Shown here piece after piece: positions 19,238-27,572 of a stretch of DNA of 46,308 nt. Origin of the DNA: an uncultured Gammaproteobacteria bacterium. GTDB lineage: Bacteria; Pseudomonadota; Gammaproteobacteria; Pseudomonadales; UBA5518. The stretch covers positions 1 to 46,308 of the forward strand of contig CAIYPF010000041.1 in NCBI GenBank assembly GCA_903928015.1. The letters are read 5' to 3'. A model generated the notes under the pieces. It searched no databases. It was given only the letters and a program-made list of their open reading frames with translations, and was not told the DNA's origin. How positions within the stretch are numbered: the first letter of the stretch is position 1; every line of letters starts with the position of its first letter. The position numbers were made by a program, and so were the translations under genes.

Positions 19238-20014
19238 GTGGATCCGTACCATACCGAGGAAGACCAGATCAGGGCCATCAAGCAGTGGTGGGAGCGCAAT
19301 GGCTCCTCCACGCTGATCGGCGTCGGATTCGCGCTCGCCATCGTATTCGGCTCGCAGTGGTGGCAGCAGCGCAGCCTCCGCTCGGCCGAGGAGGCAGCAG
19401 CGCTTTACCAGCAGCTGCAACAGGCCGCAGAGCGGGCTTCGGGTGACGAGGTGCAACGCACCACCGCGCAGCACCTCGGAGAGGAACTGCGCGACGCCCA
19501 GGCAGGTAATCGCTACGGCGATTACGCGAGCCTGCTGCTCGCGAAGCTCTACGTCGAGAAAAAAGACCTCGCAGCGGCCGAGCGCGAACTGCGCGGGCTG
19601 GTCGAGCGCCACCCTGACACGCCGCCCGGAAAGCTGCAGCAGCGCATCAATGGCCTGCTCGGTCGTGACGTCGATCCGCAGCTCGGGAGCCTCGCGCGGC
19701 TGCGCCTCGCCCGTGTGCTTTTCGCGGACAAGCGTGCCGACGAGGCAGAGACCGTGCTCGGTGATCCTGCGGGTGGTGACTTCGAGATCGAACGGCAGGA
19801 GCTGCGCGGTGATATCCTCCGCGCCAAGGGTGATGCTCAGGGCGCCATCGCGGCCTACGAGCGCGCCATCGAGCTCGCCAAGGATTCCGGCGGCGTGCGG
19901 CTGGTGGAGCTCAAGCTCCAGGAGTTGCGCCTCACCCAGCCGGCAGCCCCCGCAGCGGCTGCCTCAAACGCGCCCATCGCAGCCACGCCCGCCGAGGAGA
20001 AGAAAACACCATGA
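19238..20014 (+). CDS. yfgM: YfgM-family tetratricopeptide inner-membrane protein
   Basis: YfgM is an ancillary SecYEG-associated protein that works with PpiD and periplasmic chaperones. The 258-residue protein has a short cytoplasmic N-terminus with EDQIRAIKQWWERNG, a transmembrane segment at about 24-41, and a helical TPR-type periplasmic domain. The C-terminus is a low-complexity Ala/Pro tail. The start is GTG 19238, preceded by GGGAG at 19226-19230; it gives the family N-terminus exactly. The stop overlaps the bamB start by 4 bp (ATGA). The hisS-yfgM-bamB-der order is the same as in E. coli. Confidence 0.92.
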   Translation: MDPYHTEEDQIRAIKQWWERNGSSTLIGVGFALAIVFGSQWWQQRSLRSAEEAAALYQQLQQAAERASGDEVQRTTAQHLGEELRDAQAGNRYGDYASLLLAKLYVEKKDLAAAERELRGLVERHPDTPPGKLQQRINGLLGRDVDPQLGSLARLRLARVLFADKRADEAETVLGDPAGGDFEIERQELRGDILRAKGDAQGAIAAYERAIELAKDSGGVRLVELKLQELRLTQPAAPAAAASNAPIAATPAEEKKTP

Positions 20015-21204
20015 GAACATCGCAGGCATCGCGCCGCGTATTCCGGGTACTGGTTGCCGCGCTGTTCCTCGTCAATCTGGGTGCCTGCACCTGGGTGAAA
20101 GGCCTCTGGAACGGCGATGACGAGGACAAGGAACTCGAGCCCGCTCCCTTGGTGGACATCGACCCCGAGATCAAGGTGCGTGAGGTCTGGAGCAAGGGCA
20201 TCGGCAACGGACAGGGCAAGCTCTACAACCGGATGCAGATCGCCCTCTACGGCGGCGCCATCTTTGCCGCCTCTGCCAACGGCAGCGTGCAGGCCATCGA
20301 CGCGCAGACCGGCAAGCGCCGCTGGGATGTCGACCTCGACGCCGAACTGTCGGGTGGCGTGGGTGTGGGCGGAGATCTTGTACTCGTGGGCACGGCCAAG
20401 GGTGTCGTGATCGCGCTGGACAGCGCCTCCGGCCGGGAACTCTGGCGATCCACGCTGAGCAGCGAGGTCCTGGCACCTCCCGCAGCCGACTGGGACGCGG
20501 TGGTTGTGCAGACCCTGGACGGCAAAATCTATGGCCTGGACACCCAGAGCGGCACCCGCCGCTGGACGCATGACAGCAGCATGCCGCTGCTCACGATCCG
20601 TGGCACGGCGCCGCCCCTGATGGCAGAAGGCGTGGCCTACGTCGGGCTCGCCAACGGCCGTCTCCTCGCGGTTCGCGGGGACTCCGGCACCATCCTCTGG
20701 GAGGGTCGCATCGCCAACCCGCAGGGCCAGTCCGAAATCGAGCGGGCCATCGACATCGACGGCAAGCCCCTGATCATTGGCTCCAGCATCTATGCCGTGA
20801 CCTATCAGGGCAAGCTCGGGGGCCTGCAGGTCGCTAACGGCCGCCCCACCTGGGCGCGCGACGCCTCCAGTTTCGAGAGCATTTCCGAGGGCTTCGGCAA
20901 CATCTATGTCTCCGGTACCGATGGCACCGTGAGCGCCTTCGAAGTGGGCGGCGGAGCGTTGCGCTGGCAGAACGATCAGCTCGCGCGGCGCAAGCTGAGC
21001 GCGCCGACAGCCATCGGGAGTTATGTGGCAGTGGCAGATTTTGACGGCTATGTGCACTTCCTCTCGCAGGTCGACGGCCATTTCGTGGCCCGTGCCCGTG
21101 CGGACTCCGATGGCGTGAGGTCAGACATGATCGCCGACGGCGACAGGCTCTACGTCTTCGGAAACGACGGCGAGTTGAGCTGCTTCTCGGTCGGATCGCC
21201 CTGA
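20011..21204 (+). CDS. bamB: Outer membrane protein assembly factor BamB
   Basis: BamB is a lipoprotein of the BAM complex that inserts beta-barrel proteins into the outer membrane. The 397-residue protein has a lipoprotein signal ending NLGAC (Cys26) and then an eight-bladed beta-propeller of PQQ-like repeats. Repeat signatures such as [24 protein letters not shown] and [13 protein letters not shown] are visible at regular spacing. Length equals the family norm (E. coli 392). It overlaps yfgM by 4 bp, and der begins 16 bp after it. Confidence 0.95.
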   Translation: MRTSQASRRVFRVLVAALFLVNLGACTWVKGLWNGDDEDKELEPAPLVDIDPEIKVREVWSKGIGNGQGKLYNRMQIALYGGAIFAASANGSVQAIDAQTGKRRWDVDLDAELSGGVGVGGDLVLVGTAKGVVIALDSASGRELWRSTLSSEVLAPPAADWDAVVVQTLDGKIYGLDTQSGTRRWTHDSSMPLLTIRGTAPPLMAEGVAYVGLANGRLLAVRGDSGTILWEGRIANPQGQSEIERAIDIDGKPLIIGSSIYAVTYQGKLGGLQVANGRPTWARDASSFESISEGFGNIYVSGTDGTVSAFEVGGGALRWQNDQLARRKLSAPTAIGSYVAVADFDGYVHFLSQVDGHFVARARADSDGVRSDMIADGDRLYVFGNDGELSCFSVGSP

Positions 21205-21220
21205 GCCCGCCGTAACGCCA

Positions 21221-22699
21221 GTGATACCTGTCATTGCGCTCGTCGGGCGGCCCAACGTAGGCAAGTCCACCCTGTTCAACCGCCTCACGCGAAGCCGTGA
21301 CGCGCTGGTTGCCGATATCCCGGGCCTCACCCGCGACCGCCAGTACGGCGAGTTCAAGGCCGGTGACACCCGCTTCATCCTGATCGACACCGGCGGCATC
21401 AGCGGCATTGAAGAGGGCATCGACAGCGAGATGGCCCGCCAGTCCCTGATGGCGCTGGCCGAGTGCGACCTCGCGCTGTTGCTGGTCGACGGTCGCGCAG
21501 GCCTCACGCCCACCGACCGCGACGTGGTCGACCGGCTGCGCGCCAGCGGCAAGACCTTCCGCGTGATCGTGAACAAGATCGACGGCATCGACGAACACCA
21601 GGCGAGTGCGGAGTTCCACTCCATCGGTGCCGCGGCGCTGCACGCTGTCAGCGCCTCGCAGGGGCGCGGCGTCGGGCAGTTGCTGGAGGCGCTGGAGGCC
21701 GCGTTCCGGGTGGAAGCGCCCGTAGAGCCGGACGCCGAGGAGGCCGATCAGAGCGAAGAGACCGCTGAGGGCGCGGAAGAGGGCGCTGCTGACGGTGCAG
21801 AGGCCGACGGGTCCGTCGCCCACTCGCAGCGTGCGAGGGTGGCAGTGGAGGGGCGCCCCAATGTGGGCAAATCCACGCTGGTGAACCGCATCCTCGGCGA
21901 GGAGCGCGTCGTGGTCTACGACCAGCCCGGCACCACGCGCGACAGCATCTACATCGACTTCGAACGCCGCGACAAGCACTACACCCTGATCGACACCGCG
22001 GGCATCCGGCGCAAGCGCAGCGTCCACGAGGTCATCGAGAAATTCTCGATCGTGAAGACCCTGCAGGCGATCGCCGACGCCGAGGTCGTACTCCTCCTGC
22101 TCGACGCCCACGACGGGCTCGTGGAGCAGGACGTACACCTGCTCGGCCACGTTATCGAGGCCGGTCGCTCGCTCGTCATCGTCTGCAACAAGTGGGACGG
22201 ACTGCCGCCGGAGCAGAAGGGCGCCCTGAAGGCGGATCTCGAGCGCCGCCTCGTGTTCGCCGAATTTGCCGAGGTGCATTACATCTCGGCACTGCACGGT
22301 TCGAACGTGGGGGATCTCTACGGAGCGGTGGACCGGGCCTGGGCGTCATCGCGGCGCAAGCTCCCCACCAACCGCCTCACGACCATCCTCGAGGAGGCTG
22401 TGGCCGCGCACTCGCCGCCGCTGGTCAACGGGCGTCGGATCAAGCTCCGATACGCGCACCCGGGCGGCAGCAATCCGCCGGTGATCGTGATTCACGGCAA
22501 CCAGACCGAGAGCGTGCCTGACCACTACAAGCGCTATCTCGAGAACGTGTTCAGGAAGCAGCTGAAGCTGGTGGGAACACCGCTCAGGGTGCAGTTCGTG
22601 ACCGGCGAGAATCCCTACAAGGGCAAGCGCAACACGCTCACGCCGCGCCAGCTCTACAAGCGCAAGCGGCTGATGAGCCATGTCAAGAAAGGGCGCTGA
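21221..22699 (+). CDS. der: Ribosome biogenesis GTPase Der (EngA)
   Basis: Der is an essential GTPase with two tandem G domains that assists 50S subunit assembly. P-loops are GRPNVGKST at residues 9-17 and again at 211-219. The NKxD motifs are NKID in the first domain and NKWD in the second, and the C-terminal KH-like domain ends with a basic tail. The linker between the G domains (about residues 167-203) is unusually long and rich in Glu, Asp and Ala. The start is GTG 21221. The last 20 bp overlap the start of the haemoglobin gene. Length is 492 (E. coli 490). Confidence 0.96.
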   Translation: MIPVIALVGRPNVGKSTLFNRLTRSRDALVADIPGLTRDRQYGEFKAGDTRFILIDTGGISGIEEGIDSEMARQSLMALAECDLALLLVDGRAGLTPTDRDVVDRLRASGKTFRVIVNKIDGIDEHQASAEFHSIGAAALHAVSASQGRGVGQLLEALEAAFRVEAPVEPDAEEADQSEETAEGAEEGAADGAEADGSVAHSQRARVAVEGRPNVGKSTLVNRILGEERVVVYDQPGTTRDSIYIDFERRDKHYTLIDTAGIRRKRSVHEVIEKFSIVKTLQAIADAEVVLLLLDAHDGLVEQDVHLLGHVIEAGRSLVIVCNKWDGLPPEQKGALKADLERRLVFAEFAEVHYISALHGSNVGDLYGAVDRAWASSRRKLPTNRLTTILEEAVAAHSPPLVNGRRIKLRYAHPGGSNPPVIVIHGNQTESVPDHYKRYLENVFRKQLKLVGTPLRVQFVTGENPYKGKRNTLTPRQLYKRKRLMSHVKKGR

Positions 22700-23087
22700 G
22701 GCGGAGTCCCTCGAGGCTGCCTCGGTTCCGGACCTCGACACCCCCGCGCATATCCACGCCTTCGTCACTGCGTTCTATGACCGCCTGCTCGCGGATCCGC
22801 TCATTGCGCCGGTCTTCCTCGAGGTCGCAGGGATCGACATCCGCCACCACCTCCCGCTCATCTGCGCCTACTGGGAGAAGCTCCTTCTGGGCGATCAGCG
22901 CTATCGCCGGCACACCATGAACATCCACCGGGCGGTCCATGCCAGCAGGGCGCTGCGGCCGGCGGATTTCGACTGCTGGCTGGGGCATTTCCGGGCGGCT
23001 CTGGATGCCGGTTTCGCGGGTCCTTTTGCGAGGCGCGCGCGGGGTATCGCCGAGCGCATCGCAGGAAACATGCAGGCCCAGCTCTGA
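22680..23087 (+). CDS. Group III truncated haemoglobin-like protein
   Basis: Group III truncated haemoglobins bind haem and oxygen or nitric oxide; their roles in proteobacteria are mostly unknown. The 135-residue protein has the helix pattern of the family. [18 protein letters not shown] is at 29-46, and a conserved YWEKLLLGD stretch at 64-72. The segment NIHRAV (81-86) carries the probable proximal histidine, followed by DFDCWL. Length fits (about 130). It overlaps the der coding region by 20 bp in another frame, so it is probably translated from the der transcript. The family call is good; ligand and function are not known from the sequence. Confidence 0.85.
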   Translation: MSRKGAEAESLEAASVPDLDTPAHIHAFVTAFYDRLLADPLIAPVFLEVAGIDIRHHLPLICAYWEKLLLGDQRYRRHTMNIHRAVHASRALRPADFDCWLGHFRAALDAGFAGPFARRARGIAERIAGNMQAQL

Positions 23088-23112
23088 GCCTTGCCGATTG
23101 CCGCTTGTTCAT

Positions 23113-23142
23113 TTGCGGGCCCCGAAGCGGCTCGCGTATCCT
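23113..23142 (+). promoter_or_regulatory. Possible promoter of the acyl-CoA synthetase operon
   Basis: TTGCGG (23113-23118) and TATCCT (23137-23142) with an 18-bp spacer lie 31 bp before the ATG of the acyl-CoA synthetase gene. It is a moderate match only. Confidence 0.35.
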
Positions 23143-23172
23143 CGGCCGGTTCCCAACCCGGAAGACTTACGC

Positions 23173-24804
23173 ATGACTGCGCGGCATTTCAATATTGCGG
23201 ACCTTTTCGAAATCGTTGCGGACACCGTTCCGGAGCGCGAAGCCATCGCCTGCGGCGATGAGCGCCAGACCTACGGCTCGCTGGAAGAGCGCGCCACCAG
23301 GCTCGCCAACTTCATGCGTGATCGGGGCGTGGCAGCTGGCGACAAGGTCGGGCTCTACATGTACAACAGCAACGCCTACATCGAAGGCATGCTCGCCTGC
23401 TTCAAGCTGCGCGCCGTGCCGGTGAACGTGAATTACCGCTACGTCGACGAAGAACTCTCCTACATCTTCAACAACGCCGACATGGTGGCCTGCATCCACC
23501 ACCGCGAGTTCGTGCCGCATATCGACAAGGTGCGTCACGCGGCGCCGGGCCTGAAACTCCTGATCGCAGTGGAAGACGGTTCCGACGTGCCGATCCCTGC
23601 TGAGACCGCGAAGTTCGAGGAGGCCATGGCGGCAGGCTCTCCCGCGCGCGATTTCGGCGAGCGCTCCGACGATGACCTCTTCATCCTCTACACGGGCGGC
23701 ACCACCGGGAAGCCCAAGGGCGTGATGTGGCCGCACAAGGATGTGTTCTACGCGGCCATGGGCGGCGGCGGGCACTTCCATCCGGCCGGAGCCATCCAGG
23801 CGCCTGAAGACATCGCCATCCGCGCGAAAGAAGGTTATCCGGTCTCGGGCATGGCGCTCGCGCCGCTCATGCACGGGGCCTGCTGGTGGTTCGCCTGCAT
23901 CCAGCTTCTGGCCGGCTGCAAGCTGGTGTTGAACCCCAACCGTTCGCTGGTGGGAGAGCAGGTCTGGGACATCGCCGCACGTGAGCGCGTCAACTCCGTG
24001 ACGATCGTGGGTGACGCGATGGCCATGCCGCTGATCGATGCTCTCGATGCCAATCCCGGGCGCTGGGACCTCAGCTCGATCTTCACGGTGGGTTCTGGCG
24101 GCGCCGTGTTCTCGGAGTCCAGACAGGCCGATTTCCGTCGTCACTTCCCGAACGTGATGATCTCGAATTCCTTCGGCTCCTCCGAGTCGGGCCAGATGGG
24201 CCGGACCACCGGCGAGCGCAAGGGCGAGGCCGGCAACACGGGCTTGGGCAACGTGCCCAAGAGCGAGTTCATGGACGTCATCGTCGAAGAGGAACTGCGC
24301 TTTGCGGAGCCCGGCGAAATGGGCATCTTTGCGCGCTCGGGCCATATCCCCATCGGCTACTACGGTGACCCCGAAAAAACCGCCCGCACCTTCGTCATGG
24401 TCGGCGGCAAGCGCTGGTTGCTGACCGGTGACAGCGCCCGCCTCGAAGCCGATGCGTCCATCTCGGTGTTCGGTCGCGGTTCCAACTGCATCAACAGCGG
24501 CGGAGAGAAGATCTTCCCCGAAGAAGTCGAGGAAGCGCTCAAAGCACATGCCGATGTTTACGACGCGCTGGTGGTGGCCACGCCCGACGAGCGCTGGGGC
24601 GAGAAAGTCACGGCCGTGGTTGCTGCGCGCGGCACCACGCGCCCCACGCTGGATGCCTTGCAGGAAGAAGCCCGCAAGCACATTGCCGGCTACAAGGTGC
24701 CGCGTGAACTCCACCTTGTGCCCGAGGTGCCGCGCGGCGTGAACGGCAAACCCGACTACAAGAAGGCGCGCGAAATGGCGCTCTCGGGCAGTTACTGCGC
24801 CTGA
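23173..24804 (+). CDS. FadD19-like acyl-CoA synthetase
   Basis: This is an ANL-superfamily adenylating ligase that activates a carboxylate with ATP and CoA. The 543-residue protein has the P-loop-like YTGGTTGKPKGVMW (about 170-183), the A5 region SFGSSESGQMG and the motif LTGDSARLEAD. The C-terminal lysine is in VNGKPDYKKA. The sequence pattern, including NVNYRYVDEEL, AGSPARDFGERSDDD and SINSGGEK-like INSGGEKIFPEEVEEAL, closely follows mycobacterial FadD19, which activates the C24/C26 steroid side chain. The true substrate here is not proven. The ATG at 23173 was chosen over an open frame running back into the haemoglobin gene. It heads a four-gene operon. Confidence 0.88.
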   Translation: MTARHFNIADLFEIVADTVPEREAIACGDERQTYGSLEERATRLANFMRDRGVAAGDKVGLYMYNSNAYIEGMLACFKLRAVPVNVNYRYVDEELSYIFNNADMVACIHHREFVPHIDKVRHAAPGLKLLIAVEDGSDVPIPAETAKFEEAMAAGSPARDFGERSDDDLFILYTGGTTGKPKGVMWPHKDVFYAAMGGGGHFHPAGAIQAPEDIAIRAKEGYPVSGMALAPLMHGACWWFACIQLLAGCKLVLNPNRSLVGEQVWDIAARERVNSVTIVGDAMAMPLIDALDANPGRWDLSSIFTVGSGGAVFSESRQADFRRHFPNVMISNSFGSSESGQMGRTTGERKGEAGNTGLGNVPKSEFMDVIVEEELRFAEPGEMGIFARSGHIPIGYYGDPEKTARTFVMVGGKRWLLTGDSARLEADASISVFGRGSNCINSGGEKIFPEEVEEALKAHADVYDALVVATPDERWGEKVTAVVAARGTTRPTLDALQEEARKHIAGYKVPRELHLVPEVPRGVNGKPDYKKAREMALSGSYCA

Positions 24805-24835
24805 GGCGCGACCACCTCACAGCGGGAACACCCAC

Positions 24836-25651
24836 ATGGAAACACTCGATATCAGCACCAGCAGTTGCATCGTGGAGCGCGACGGCCACGTCCTCATCGT
24901 GACCCTGAACCGCCCCGAGGCGAAGAACGCCTTCAACCCGCCCATGCTGGTGGGTATGTACCGCGCCTGGCGGCTGCTGGACAGCGACGAGACGCTGCGC
25001 TGCGCCGTGCTCACCGCGCGCGGCGACACCTTCTGCGCGGGCATGGACTTGAAGGCCGGCACCAGCGGCAGCGACAACGCAGAAGAAATCCAGGCACTGA
25101 TGAAAGAGGTGCCGAACCTGCACTGGCAAGCGCTGCTGCGCGACAACCGCCCGCTCAAACCCGTGATCCTCGCGGTGGAAGGCTACGCGCTCGCAGGCGG
25201 CACCGAGATCCTGCAGGGCACGGATATCCGCGTGGGCGCGGAAGACGCCACCTTCGGTGTCACCGAGGTGGCACGCGGCCTCTACCCGATGTCGGGTTCC
25301 ACCATCCGCCTGCGTCGCCAGATTCCTTACTGCATCGCCGCAGAGATCCTGCTCACCGGCCGCCACGTGACGGCGCAGGAAGCGCTCGACTGGGGTCTCA
25401 TCAACCGCGTGGTGCCCAAGGGCAAGACCCTCGAGACCGCGCTGGACATCGCCGCCGCCATCAGCCGCAACGGCCCCGTCGCCGTGCGTGCCGTGATGAA
25501 GTCGCTTCGCGAGCACGAGGAGTGCCTGCCCGAAGCCGAGGCCATGCTGAAGTCCGACGAAGTGGGCTGGCCGGTTTTTGCCACCGAGGACGCGAAAGAA
25601 GGGATGCGCGCCTTCAAGGAAAAGCGCCCCGCCGAATTCAAGGGCCGCTGA
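24836..25651 (+). CDS. EchA19-like enoyl-CoA hydratase
   Basis: A crotonase-fold enzyme that probably hydrates an alpha,beta-unsaturated acyl-CoA. The 271-residue protein has the oxyanion-hole region FCAGMDLKAG and VEGYALAGGTEILQGTD. The two catalytic glutamates of true hydratases are present, Glu124 in GGTEI and Glu144 in GVTEVARGLYP. The segments GGTEILQGTDIRV, RQIPY and LLTGRHVTA also match the mycobacterial steroid side-chain hydratase EchA19, which is encoded beside fadD19 in Mycobacterium tuberculosis as here. It starts 31 bp after the synthetase gene with a GCGGGA-type ribosome site. Substrate identity is inference. Confidence 0.88.
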   Translation: METLDISTSSCIVERDGHVLIVTLNRPEAKNAFNPPMLVGMYRAWRLLDSDETLRCAVLTARGDTFCAGMDLKAGTSGSDNAEEIQALMKEVPNLHWQALLRDNRPLKPVILAVEGYALAGGTEILQGTDIRVGAEDATFGVTEVARGLYPMSGSTIRLRRQIPYCIAAEILLTGRHVTAQEALDWGLINRVVPKGKTLETALDIAAAISRNGPVAVRAVMKSLREHEECLPEAEAMLKSDEVGWPVFATEDAKEGMRAFKEKRPAEFKGR

Positions 25652-25672
25652 GGCTCGCACAGGAGATACACG

Positions 25673-26368
25673 ATGACTGCTGCTGCTACTGCCGAAGGGC
25701 ATTCCGTTCTGTCGTTCGACGAGGCCGCCGCCGCGCGCCGCTCGGTGCGCGCCTTCCGCAAGGATCCGGTGCCGCGTGCCGTGCTCGAGCACATCTTCGG
25801 GCTGGCCAACCTCGCACCCTCCAACTGCAACACCCAGCCGTGGTACACGGTGGTGGCGAGCGGTGCCACGCTCGAGCGTCTGCGCGTGCAGTTCCCCGCG
25901 GACTTCGGCTCGGGCAAGGCGACGATGGACTTCCCGTACCTCGGCAAGTACGACGGAGTCTTCAAGGAGCGCCAGTACGACGCCGCCAACCGTCTCTACA
26001 CCGCGATGAACATCGCGCGCGACGACAAGGCCGCGCGCGGCATGGCCTTCATGCGCAACTTCACCTTCTTCGACGCGCCACACGTGGCCTTCCTGTTCAT
26101 GCCCGAATGGTGCGGTATTCGCGAGGCGGCAGATGTGGGCATGTACTCGCAGACGCTGATGCTCGCGCTCTCCGCACACGGCCTTGCGAGTTGCCCGCAG
26201 ACCGCGCTAAGCATGGGCGCGGATCTGGTGCGTGCGGAACTGGGCGTGGACCCCTCGCACAAGCTGATCTTCGGTGTTTCCTTCGGCTACGAAGACACGG
26301 AGCACCCGGCCAACGCCTGCCGCGTACCGCGTGCCGCGCTCGCCGACACCACGCGCTTCGTTGACTGA
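25673..26368 (+). CDS. Nitroreductase-family flavoprotein
   Basis: A member of the FMN-dependent NADH/NADPH nitroreductase fold. The 231-residue protein has the N-terminal FMN-binding motif ARRSVRAFRKDPVP (residues 21-34) and APSNCNTQPWYTVV (48-61). Near the C-terminus LMLALSAHGLASCPQ (about 162-176) and IFGVSFGYEDTEHPAN follow the family pattern. Length is typical. Real substrates of such enzymes are often quinones, enones or unsaturated acids rather than nitro compounds. It lies 21 bp after the hydratase gene and 9 bp before the isomerase-like gene, so it is part of the same transcript and probably supplies a reduction step in the same pathway. Confidence 0.85.
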   Translation: MTAAATAEGHSVLSFDEAAAARRSVRAFRKDPVPRAVLEHIFGLANLAPSNCNTQPWYTVVASGATLERLRVQFPADFGSGKATMDFPYLGKYDGVFKERQYDAANRLYTAMNIARDDKAARGMAFMRNFTFFDAPHVAFLFMPEWCGIREAADVGMYSQTLMLALSAHGLASCPQTALSMGADLVRAELGVDPSHKLIFGVSFGYEDTEHPANACRVPRAALADTTRFVD

Positions 26369-26377
26369 GGCTTCCCC

Positions 26378-27139
26378 ATGAGCGAGACGGTGCTGCGTGA
26401 ATTGGACGACGGCGTACTCCGGCTCACGCTGAATCGCCCCGCCCGCAAGAACGCCTTCAGCCTCGAGCAGTGGGCGGCCTTTGCCGACGCGATGGAAGAG
26501 GCCTCTGCCGATCCGCGTGTGGCGGTGGTGCTGCTCTGCGGCGCGGGCGGGAATTTCTCGTCCGGCACCGATCTGCACGAATTCAGCGATGCCGGCGCCG
26601 ATCACCCTTTCGCGCGCTGCTCGCGTGTGGTCTGCGCCTTCGACAAACCGCTGATCGGTGCCGCTGCCGGCATTGCCATAGGCGGTGGTGCCACGCTGCT
26701 GTTGCACTGCGATGTGCTCTACGTGGGCGAGTCGCTACGGATGCGCTTTCCCTTCGTGAGCCTGGGGCTGGTGCCGGAGTTTGCCAGCAGCTATCGGTTG
26801 CAGGCGGCGATCGGGCCGCGTCGTGCGGCGGAGCTTCTGTTCACCGCCGAGTGGATCGACGCCGCGCGGGCGCTGGAGACGTGCATTGCGACTGCCGTGT
26901 TGCCCGACGCCGCGCTCGAGGCGCACGCGCTCGCCAAGGCGCATCAGATGGCGCAGTGGCCCGTGGGTGCGCTGCAGCAGACAAAGCGCACCTTGCTTGC
27001 CGCGCATGGCGCAGGCCTCGCAGAGGCGCTGCGCGTGGAGGAGGAGGGGATGAAAGCCTGCTTCGGCTCCCCGGAGAATCAGGAAGCGATCAACGCCTTT
27101 ATCGAGAAGCGGGCGCCGGATTTTCGTCGGCTTCGTTGA
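26378..27139 (+). CDS. Crotonase-fold protein, probably enoyl-CoA delta-isomerase
   Basis: The 253-residue protein belongs to the enoyl-CoA hydratase/isomerase superfamily. The position that holds the first catalytic Glu in hydratases is not acidic (IGGGATLLLHCD). A single Glu134 lies in LGLVPEFASS, the arrangement typical of delta3,delta2-enoyl-CoA isomerases of the ECI/PECI type. I therefore favour double-bond isomerisation over hydration. It ends the four-gene operon. The REP-like repeat cluster begins 12 bp after its stop. The superfamily is sure, the isomerase subtype moderately so. Confidence 0.8.
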   Translation: MSETVLRELDDGVLRLTLNRPARKNAFSLEQWAAFADAMEEASADPRVAVVLLCGAGGNFSSGTDLHEFSDAGADHPFARCSRVVCAFDKPLIGAAAGIAIGGGATLLLHCDVLYVGESLRMRFPFVSLGLVPEFASSYRLQAAIGPRRAAELLFTAEWIDAARALETCIATAVLPDAALEAHALAKAHQMAQWPVGALQQTKRTLLAAHGAGLAEALRVEEEGMKACFGSPENQEAINAFIEKRAPDFRRLR

Positions 27140-27326
27140 GGCAGTCGATGGTCGCGGGCATGGCCCGCTCCTACATGGGTAGATGTCGCGGGCATGGGTT
27201 CGATGGCGTGGGAGCGCGCCATGCGCGCGACTGCAGCATCGGAACCTGCACGTTCTCGGGCACGCCGCCCGTCCACGCTACAGCAACAGTTCGAGCGCTT
27301 CGGGCCGCGGGTTCTCCCGGTGAGCG

Positions 27327-27371
27327 GCCTGCATCCGCGGGATCGTCGGGAACGATCCCGCGGATGCAGGC
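27327..27371. repeat. Perfect 20-bp inverted repeat
   Basis: Arms 27327-27346 and 27352-27371 are perfect reverse complements (GCCTGCATCCGCGGGATCGT and its partner) with a 5-nt loop CGGGA. There is no T-run on either side. It could fold as a very stable hairpin in transcripts from either flanking gene and may act as a bidirectional barrier or transcript end. Confidence 0.85.
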
Positions 27372-27372
27372 A

Positions 27373-27398
27373 GCCTACGCACAGGGATGTGCGTAGGC
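27373..27398. repeat. Perfect 11-bp inverted repeat
   Basis: GCCTACGCACA (27373-27383) and TGTGCGTAGGC (27388-27398) flank the loop GGGA. It adjoins the 20-bp inverted repeat with a single base between them, so the two form a double hairpin. Confidence 0.85.
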
Positions 27399-27452
27399 GT
27401 GAGCGAGCAGGGAGGGCCTGTGGCGCGAAGCGCGGGTGGCACTGCGCCAAGA

Positions 27453-27572
27453 GTCGCGGGCATGGCCCGCTCCTACGGGAGGCATTCGCGGGCGTGGCCC
27501 GCTCCTGCGGGAGACAGTCGCGGGCATGGCCCGCTCCTACGGGAGGCAGTCGCGGGCATGGCCCGCTCCTAC
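27453..27572. repeat. Tandem array of four REP units, 32-bp period
   Basis: Four 24-nt cores start at 27453, 27485, 27517 and 27549, exactly 32 bp apart, separated by 8-nt linkers (GGGAGGCA, GGGAGACA). Three cores are identical and the second has three changes. The last core runs 4 bp into the KstD-like gene. Confidence 0.85.

Larger units (their letters stand above)
27140..27568. repeat. REP/BIME-like repeat cluster between convergent genes
   Basis: This 430-bp gap holds no credible gene. A 24-nt element (GTCGCGGGCATGGCCCGCTC plus CTAC) occurs at 27151-27174 and in tandem at 27453, 27485, 27517 and 27549. A degenerate forward copy begins at 27185 and a diverged inverted copy is at 27208-27231. 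Each element contains the hairpin GCGGGC-ATG-GCCCGC. Two larger perfect inverted repeats lie between the groups. The pattern resembles REP elements of Pseudomonas and Xanthomonadales, which are spread by RAYT transposases; no RAYT gene is in this window. Confidence 0.85.

Noticed and set aside
27453-27572. Regular repeats resembling a CRISPR array
   Set aside because: The separators are only 8 nt and nearly identical, the repeats are REP-like, and no cas gene is nearby.
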